NCBI GenBank assembly: GCA_030633185.1
Contig: DAOVTG010000005.1
Span: forward strand, 1 to 27,688
Origin: Deltaproteobacteria bacterium
GTDB lineage: Bacteria > Desulfobacterota > Anaeroferrophillalia > Anaeroferrophillales > Tharpellaceae
Length of the DNA stretch: 27,688 nt
Direction: 5' to 3'
A program made the translations under genes and the position numbers. Every line of letters starts with the position of its first letter. Position 1 is the stretch's first letter. Under the pieces are notes generated by a model that was given only the letters and a program-made list of their open reading frames with translations, ran no database searches and was not told the DNA's origin. Shown one piece after another: positions 22,513 through 27,688 of the stretch.

Positions 22513-24144
22513 ATGAACGAATATGATGGAATAATAATTGGCGGAGGCCCGAACGGGCTTACTGTTGCAGCTTATATGGCAAAAGCAGGCTTGAAAGTAC
22601 TTGTCCTAGAACGAAGGTATGAAATTGGCGGAGGTTTGGCTACAGAGAACCTTACTCTCCCCGGTCTTCTCATAGACAGTCATGCAATTTATCACATGAT
22701 GGTTGATTATGCTCCGCCGCTTAAAGATTTTGAGTTTGAAAAAAAATATGACTTGAAGTGGATATACCCGGAACTTCAGGTCGTAATGCCTTTCTTGGAT
22801 GGCAGCCACCTGGCTCTCTACAGAGACCCACAAAAATCATATGAATCAATAAAAAAATTCTCTCAACACGATGCTGATGCCTTTATGGAGTTTCATAAAA
22901 AATCGGAAGAAGCCATGGACATTTTTCTCGCTCCGGCATCATATGACAATGCTATGCCCAGCCTTGAACAGGCCGGCAAACTGGAGTCACATCCCATAAC
23001 CAAATGGATTGATGGTTTGACAGGTTTTACTCCGAAACAGATTGTAGACGATATGTTTGAAAACGACAAGGTTCGAGCTCTGTTTCTCTACCTCGCCACT
23101 ATGTGGGGGCTTGACTATGATCTTGAAGGTTTAGGCTACCTGGTTCCGCTCATGATGAATCGGGGCTATCACAACCGCCTGTGCGAGGGTGGATCACACC
23201 ATCTGGCTCACCTTTTCGGCAAGTATATTTCCGAAAACAAAGGCCGGGTTATTTCTGGGTGCGTTATTGAAAAAATTGTTATCGAAGATGGTAAGGCCGT
23301 AGGCGTTGAACTGGAAGACGGAACTATAATTAAAGCAAACAAGTTCGTATGTAGCAGTCTCAACCCCCACCAGACATTCTTCGATCTGGTCGGTGAAGAT
23401 CACCTTGAGGACGAACTGATTATAAGACTCAATCAGTGGAAATATTCAAACGTCAGTTTCTTTACTACTCATATGGCGATGTATGATCCGCCTAAGTTTA
23501 CGGTTGCAGAAAAGAATCCTGAACTGGCCAACGCTCTGATTTATATTGTAGGCTATGAGTGTGAGCAGGACCTGGTCGATCATTTTGAGGCTTCTAAACG
23601 GGGTGAGTTGCATGATGGTGGTTTTAACTGTTGCTTTCCTTCCCTGCACGACCCTGTGCGGGTTAATCGTCACAAAGACAGTGCGATAAAGCATATCGGC
23701 CTCATCTCTATGGAATGTGCTCCGTACGACCTGGCTGACGGTGGCCCCGAGCAGTGGAACCGAGTACGCCGTGACTATGCAGAACGCTGCAAAAAAACTC
23801 TAGCAAAATATGCTCCCAATATGCAGGACAACGTAGCTTGGGATTATATCGGAACCCCACTTGACACTGAGAACAAATTTCCGGATATGCGGCAGGGATG
23901 TTTTAAACAGGGCGCTTATCTTCCTTTGCAAATGGGGTATTTCCGACCCAATGAGTATTGCAGCAGCCACTCTACACCGATTGAAAATCTTTATATGTGT
24001 GGATCATGCACACACTCTGGCGGTATGATAACCTTTGGGCCAGGATACAATGCAGTGAATACTATTGCCGAGGAGCTTAACATAGAGAAATTCTGGACGG
24101 AACCTGAATTGGTCACGAAGGCCAAAAAAATGGGTCTGCTTTAA
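22513..24144 (+). CDS. CrtI/phytoene-desaturase-type FAD oxidoreductase, first paralogue
   Basis: A 543-aa flavoprotein. The N-terminal Rossmann motif is GGGPNG (10-15), then ERRYEIGGG, and a C-terminal FAD-contacting CGSCTHSGGMITFGPGYNA. This is the layout of the CrtI/phytoene desaturase and PYROXD2-like family, which desaturates, isomerises or oxidises hydrophobic substrates. No carotenoid genes are nearby, so carotenoid synthesis is unlikely. It precedes a small unknown gene and a second CrtI-type gene, apparently in one operon under LysR control. The ATG follows GGGGGAAAG. The substrate is unknown; an alicyclic or aromatic-derived compound is a guess from the neighbourhood. Confidence 0.85.
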   Translation: MNEYDGIIIGGGPNGLTVAAYMAKAGLKVLVLERRYEIGGGLATENLTLPGLLIDSHAIYHMMVDYAPPLKDFEFEKKYDLKWIYPELQVVMPFLDGSHLALYRDPQKSYESIKKFSQHDADAFMEFHKKSEEAMDIFLAPASYDNAMPSLEQAGKLESHPITKWIDGLTGFTPKQIVDDMFENDKVRALFLYLATMWGLDYDLEGLGYLVPLMMNRGYHNRLCEGGSHHLAHLFGKYISENKGRVISGCVIEKIVIEDGKAVGVELEDGTIIKANKFVCSSLNPHQTFFDLVGEDHLEDELIIRLNQWKYSNVSFFTTHMAMYDPPKFTVAEKNPELANALIYIVGYECEQDLVDHFEASKRGELHDGGFNCCFPSLHDPVRVNRHKDSAIKHIGLISMECAPYDLADGGPEQWNRVRRDYAERCKKTLAKYAPNMQDNVAWDYIGTPLDTENKFPDMRQGCFKQGAYLPLQMGYFRPNEYCSSHSTPIENLYMCGSCTHSGGMITFGPGYNAVNTIAEELNIEKFWTEPELVTKAKKMGLL

Positions 24145-24174
24145 AACAATGCGTAAACCTTTGGAGGTTAAGAT

Positions 24175-24612
24175 ATGTACGTAAGATCAACAGGACTGGG
24201 AAGAACTTTACTGCATGGCAGACTTGGAGAACTTGGGCCGACACATGTAGACCCCGCGACAGAGGAAGATTCAGACATCCAACCAGAAAGAATGGTTATG
24301 GTCATGGAAATACTGGAGCCCGTCAACTGGAAAGTAAAAGCTTTTATGGAGCCCCAGGATATTCGCAGGTTAATCTGGTTGATACTGCGTCCGTCTACAA
24401 TATTATGCGTCCTTAAACTCCTGTTTTCCAAATCCCGCGAAGCCAATCTACACACTATCAAAGATGCCAAAGCAACCCCCGGTAACAAGCAAAAAAAATC
24501 GGGGGCTACACAGAAAAAAGGGGAGAAAACCAGAGCGAATGTAAAACTGAGTCCGGCTCAAATGGCAGCACTTAAAAAAAAGCAGGCCCAGGAACAAAAA
24601 AACAACAGCTAA
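24175..24612 (+). CDS. Unknown 145-aa protein with hydrophobic segment and lysine-rich tail
   Basis: I do not recognise it. The N-terminal half (1-60) is mixed and contains an acidic patch near 30-38. A hydrophobic stretch RLIWLILRPSTILCVLKLLF (65-84) with embedded Arg/Lys looks like a short membrane anchor or amphipathic helix. The last 55 residues are Lys/Gln/Ala-rich and probably disordered. The ATG has a strong GGAGG site (TTTGGAGGTTAAGATATG) and lies 30 bp after the first flavoprotein gene and 45 bp before the second, so it is very likely translated with them. It could anchor or bridge the two flavoproteins at the membrane. Confidence 0.75.
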   Translation: MYVRSTGLGRTLLHGRLGELGPTHVDPATEEDSDIQPERMVMVMEILEPVNWKVKAFMEPQDIRRLIWLILRPSTILCVLKLLFSKSREANLHTIKDAKATPGNKQKKSGATQKKGEKTRANVKLSPAQMAALKKKQAQEQKNNS

Positions 24613-24657
24613 TCTTTAAAGAAACTTTTTTCAGAATATAAGTGGAGGGTAAATATT

Positions 24658-26310
24658 ATGGCGGATGCTAGATATGATGCGGTTATAGTGGGAGGAGGAC
24701 ATCACGCAACAATTATTGCTTGTTACCTACAGCGTGCCGGGCTCAAAACGGCGATGTTTGAAAGATGGCACGAAATGGGCGGAGGGGCATGCGGTGAAGA
24801 ACTGCCTTTACCGGGGTATATCCAGAACACATGTGCTCATTTTACACGCTTTTACGGAAATCCGTCTTACAAGGACTTTGATTTGCGAGAATACGGCCTG
24901 GTTTATACCTTCCCAAAATACGATGAAGCATGGATCTTTCCGGATGATAAATATATTCTCGGTAAAGCCGTTAATGAGGTTGTAGATCCGGTTACGGGCA
25001 GAAGTGAGTTCTCAAGCGATAACGCACAATTCAATATAGATCAAATTGCCAAGATATCAAAACACGATTCAGGGGTTGCGGAAGAGATTATTGGAAGATT
25101 CCAAGCCAAATGGAGAGCTGCATTTGGGAAATATCGATATACAGGCCCTGAAGAATGGGAGGGGAAAGATCCCCTGGAAGAACTTTGTGATGACCCTAAA
25201 CATGGGATTGACCCTAAATATGCAACCATGACAGTTGGGGAAATTGCAGTTGACCTGTTCGAAAGTCCCGAAATGCAGGTTTTTTACATGAGAGCCATGC
25301 AAACATCGAATGGTCTGATGCCTGAAGATGTTCCGGGCATTTATTGGCATATTCATGTTTTGGGTCTAGTATTATCTGTTGAACCCGCAGCTATTGTTTA
25401 TGGTGGGACTCATACTATTACCCATGCCTTACTCAGAGCATTTCAAAAAGATGGAGGCAAATTTTTTGTCCTCAATGAGGTTTCAAAAATTCTCGTAGAT
25501 GGTGGCAAGGCAACAGGTATTAAATTAAAAGATGGATCTGAAATAAAAGCAGATATTGTTATCAGTGATCTCACAATCGATTTATCACTGGAGCTACTGG
25601 GTGAAGAATACGTTCCTCGGGATATTTGGAGTAAGATGCAGGGCCTGAAAAAGGATGGCTACGAAAGAACGCAGCTTTTCTGGGGTAATGTCGCCCTTAT
25701 TGAAGAACCAAAATATTCTTTAGATCCAGAACTAGGAATGGTTCCAAGATTATACTTTGGCGAGGCAGATGCAGATTATTACCTTAGTGGTCGCTACAAA
25801 AAAGAACGTTGGGAACTCGGTATTGCGAACAAGCTCTACTTACTGATTGCGCCTGATTGTCAATGGGATCCTACTCGGGCCCCTGCCGGAAGATTTAATG
25901 CACTGGTAGAAGAGTTTACTTGTCCCTGGAAAAACTTCTCTGAGAAAGATTGGCTGAAAATGAAGCGGGAGATGGTCGAGAGAACTTTAAAAGAGTGGCA
26001 GAAGTATGCCCCTAATGTAACAAAGGATAATTTCATTGAGGCTTTTCTTACGACACCAGATGATGTCGTAAACCGGAACCCGTGTATGCCTTCGGGTGGC
26101 TGGGGTTCATTAGACGCTAATGCCAGCAGACTTGGAAGGTTGCGCCCACTTCCAGAGCTGTCCCAGTACAGATTGCCGGTAAAAAACTATTACCTATGTT
26201 CCTCTGCAGCTCATTCCGCCCATGGCATCGGTCGAGGCAGCAGTTACAATTGCTACAAAACTATCGCAAAAGATCTTGATCTTAAGTATCGCCCCTGGGA
26301 ATCAAAGTAG
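24658..26310 (+). CDS. CrtI-type FAD oxidoreductase, second paralogue
   Basis: A 550-aa protein of the same family and length class as the product of 22513-24144, but distant from it. The Rossmann motif reads GGGHHA (12-17), with Ala in place of the third Gly of GxGxxG, then ERWHEMGGG and a C-terminal SSAAHSAHGIGRGSS where the first paralogue has the SGGMITFGPG segment. The substitution in the dinucleotide motif may alter cofactor binding. Both paralogues flank the 145-aa protein, suggesting a heteromeric or two-step system. GGAGGG precedes the ATG. The substrate is unknown. Confidence 0.83.
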   Translation: MADARYDAVIVGGGHHATIIACYLQRAGLKTAMFERWHEMGGGACGEELPLPGYIQNTCAHFTRFYGNPSYKDFDLREYGLVYTFPKYDEAWIFPDDKYILGKAVNEVVDPVTGRSEFSSDNAQFNIDQIAKISKHDSGVAEEIIGRFQAKWRAAFGKYRYTGPEEWEGKDPLEELCDDPKHGIDPKYATMTVGEIAVDLFESPEMQVFYMRAMQTSNGLMPEDVPGIYWHIHVLGLVLSVEPAAIVYGGTHTITHALLRAFQKDGGKFFVLNEVSKILVDGGKATGIKLKDGSEIKADIVISDLTIDLSLELLGEEYVPRDIWSKMQGLKKDGYERTQLFWGNVALIEEPKYSLDPELGMVPRLYFGEADADYYLSGRYKKERWELGIANKLYLLIAPDCQWDPTRAPAGRFNALVEEFTCPWKNFSEKDWLKMKREMVERTLKEWQKYAPNVTKDNFIEAFLTTPDDVVNRNPCMPSGGWGSLDANASRLGRLRPLPELSQYRLPVKNYYLCSSAAHSAHGIGRGSSYNCYKTIAKDLDLKYRPWESK

Positions 26311-26351
26311 ATGCCATAAAAAGTGAACTGAAGCAAGAAAGCTTAGGCACT

Positions 26352-26409
26352 GTTGCCCCGCCATGACGGATTACACCCGTGTGGGAACTGTCCGTCATGG
26401 CGGGACAAC
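26352..26409. repeat. Large inverted repeat upstream of the SDR gene
   Basis: CCCGCCATGACGGA (26357-26370) is exactly inverted at 26391-26404, and the arms extend outward to GTTG/CAAC with one mismatch. It fills most of the 117-bp spacer between the second flavoprotein gene and the SDR gene, ending just before the GGAGG ribosome binding site. There is no T run. A partial terminator, processing site or palindromic repeat are all possible. Confidence 0.55.
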
Positions 26410-26427
26410 GAGAAACTGGAGGAAAAA

Positions 26428-27180
26428 ATGGTTCGTGAAAATCGTGTCGCAATTGTGACTGGAGGAGGAAAAGGTTTAGGGCGTGCTTTTGCGATTAAAC
26501 TTGCTGAACAGGGAATAAAAGTACTGGCTGTAACCAGATCAGACATTGAAGGATTGAAAGAAACTGTAGCAATTATCAAGAAAAATGGCGGGGATGCAGC
26601 GTGGCTCAAAGTTGATGTCACAAAACCAGAGGATGTTGAAGCGATGGCTGAAAAAGCAATCACTACATTTGGCGGCATAGACATCCTGATAAACAATGCA
26701 GCCTATTACTACGGCGTACAGAGAAAATCTTTTCTGGAAATCGACCCACAAGAGTGGGATCGCATGATGGAAGTCAATGTCAAAGGTGCCTGGATGTGTA
26801 TCAAAGCTGTTTTCCCGGCCATGCAGAAACAGGGAAAAGGAAAGATAGTCAATCTTGGTTCTGAAGTTTTTTTTACGGGATCCCGAGGATTTGCCCATTA
26901 TGTCAGTTCCAAGGGAGCAATAGTTGGTTTGACGCGGGCACTGGCAATTGAGCTCGGACCTCACAATATCTGTATAAATGTTGTCGCCCCAGGATTTACA
27001 GATACAGAAGCCAGCGCCACAATCGCAGATATTTCAAAATATGACGTCAGCCGGACACCGTTGAATCGACTCGAAAAACCGGAGGATTTAACCGGGGTTG
27101 TCGCTTTTTTATGCTCTGATGCATCCGATTTCATGACCGGACAGACTCTCCTGGTAGATGGCGGGAGAGCAATGCATTAA
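26428..27180 (+). CDS. Short-chain dehydrogenase/reductase (FabG-like SDR)
   Basis: A 250-aa classical SDR. The nucleotide-binding motif is TGGGKGLG (11-18), NNAA lies at 89-92, and the catalytic set is Asn117, Ser145, Tyr158 and Lys162 (YVSSK). The residues after the second strand, VTRSD (35-39), put an Arg where NAD-specific enzymes have Asp, so NADP(H) is favoured. It probably oxidises or reduces a hydroxyl/keto intermediate made by the preceding flavoproteins. ATG 26428 has a GGAGG site at the proper distance. The open frame extends further upstream through the palindrome, but that extension lacks an SDR counterpart. Confidence 0.92.
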   Translation: MVRENRVAIVTGGGKGLGRAFAIKLAEQGIKVLAVTRSDIEGLKETVAIIKKNGGDAAWLKVDVTKPEDVEAMAEKAITTFGGIDILINNAAYYYGVQRKSFLEIDPQEWDRMMEVNVKGAWMCIKAVFPAMQKQGKGKIVNLGSEVFFTGSRGFAHYVSSKGAIVGLTRALAIELGPHNICINVVAPGFTDTEASATIADISKYDVSRTPLNRLEKPEDLTGVVAFLCSDASDFMTGQTLLVDGGRAMH

Positions 27181-27192
27181 AAATAAGAAAGT

Positions 27193-27223
27193 CTTTAACT
27201 CAACTTTCTGACTTGAGTTAAAG
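27193..27223. terminator. Hairpin after the SDR gene
   Basis: CTTTAACTCAA (27193-27203) is exactly inverted at 27213-27223 with a 9-nt loop, 12 bp after the SDR stop codon. No T run is present. It may end the flavoprotein/SDR operon, or also mark the edge of the transposase remnant that converges from the right. Confidence 0.45.
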
Positions 27224-27303
27224 TATTGAATTTACAATATTATTACCCGACAATCTTTGGCCTGATTTAATGAAGTCAATTGCTGCACCCATTATTGTGT
27301 CAA

Positions 27304-27688
27304 TCATAGCCAAAATTGTTGATTCCGCTTAGTTTTTACGGTTGCACTGGCGAGAATTTTGGCTCTCCCGGGACGTTTCTTGAGTTTTGCGTACAAGGAG
27401 CCCAAGGTAAGCCATGTGCCATTATAATGGTAGAACACATTGGGCATATTCTTAGCCATACAAATTACTGGCAAGTGCTGCCCCAACTTGGCAAGTATTG
27501 CTGGAAAGCTGAACCAGCTATCCATAAGGATGTAGTCCGCTTTCACCCCAAGAGCCAAAGCCCGTTGAACCATAGTTTCAAGATGATCTGTAGATTTTGT
27601 AATTGCCTCCATCTTGCGCTTGTAGCTACTTGTCCTTTTATCAACCGCCTCTTTAATTTCTTGAACCCGTTTGCTGGCTTTAGCGGAA
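27304..27688 (-). pseudogene. Truncated IS4-type (DDE) transposase, cut by the window edge
   Basis: The frame is open from the window edge to a TGA at 27304-27306, and the first internal Met is not the true start. The segment ADYILMDSWFSFPAIL is the second-aspartate region of IS4-type DDE transposases, followed by KTKRNQQ. The normal continuation, with the catalytic glutamate in a Y-x-x-R-W-x-I-E motif, is missing. After the TGA the same frame stays open for 28 codons to TAA at 27218-27220, with a plausible C-terminal tail. This suggests an internal deletion that joined two parts out of register. It is non-functional as seen. Confidence 0.75.

Noticed and set aside
22513..26310. Carotenoid biosynthesis operon
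   Set aside because: The two CrtI-type proteins have no phytoene synthase, GGPP synthase or cyclase neighbour, and their C-terminal motifs are unlike each other.
26353..26427. Extended start for the SDR protein
   Set aside because: The extra 25 residues translate the palindrome at 26352-26409 and are rich in Cys/Pro/His, unlike any SDR N-terminus.
1..27688. CRISPR array
   Set aside because: The repeats in the window are dispersed MITEs, not regularly spaced direct repeats with unique spacers, and no cas gene is present.

Overview
The window looks like a Gram-negative, anaerobic aromatic-degrading bacterium, most plausibly a sulfate-reducing or syntrophic Desulfobacterota ('deltaproteobacterial') lineage. 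This is an inference from gene content: a phenylphosphate synthase/UbiD/UbiX/hydroxybenzoyl-CoA reductase-type phenol cluster, an outer-membrane channel, dTDP-rhamnose genes, and many short palindromic intergenic repeats. No rRNA or other taxonomic marker gene is present.

Layout. 1-880: a tRNA-Asn (minus strand) with its own promoter and terminator, next to an IS66-type MITE that carries a second, nested MITE. 879-4039: an enoyl-CoA hydratase/isomerase family gene, then rmlA and rmlB for dTDP-4-keto-6-deoxyglucose synthesis, separated by repeats. 4040-4516: two MITEs, both flanked by target-site duplications. 4517-20512: the aromatic cluster. It starts with a LysR regulator divergent from a duplicated alpha/beta-barrel-like protein. 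Then come phenylphosphate synthase subunits (ppsA, ppsB), a UbiD-type (de)carboxylase, an LpdD-like small subunit, a UbiX prenyltransferase and a MetA-type outer-membrane channel. A rho-independent terminator follows, then an acyl-CoA ligase, a Tm-1-like/UPF0261 protein overlapping a 120-aa unknown, and a three-subunit molybdenum hydroxylase of the 4-hydroxybenzoyl-CoA reductase type (FAD, 2Fe-2S, Mo subunits). 20645-27180: a second LysR regulator divergent from an HD-domain protein, two distant CrtI-type flavoproteins flanking a 145-aa protein with a lysine-rich tail, and an SDR dehydrogenase. 27218-27688: a truncated IS4-type transposase running off the window edge.

How the genes probably work together: phenol (or a substituted phenol) enters through the channel, is phosphorylated by PpsAB, carboxylated para to the hydroxyl by the UbiD enzyme using prenyl-FMN made by UbiX, activated to 4-hydroxybenzoyl-CoA by the ligase, and dehydroxylated to benzoyl-CoA by the Mo enzyme. 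Compared with the Thauera scheme the set is reduced: one UbiD rather than two, no HAD-type delta subunit, no CBS-domain third synthase protein, and an FAD subunit without the extra cysteines that bind a [4Fe-4S] cluster in the classical reductase. The 21.7-27.2 kb gene set has no pathway I recognise and is the best candidate for an undescribed system. About six copies or remnants of one MITE family occupy the spacers, one directly abutting the start of a pathway gene.
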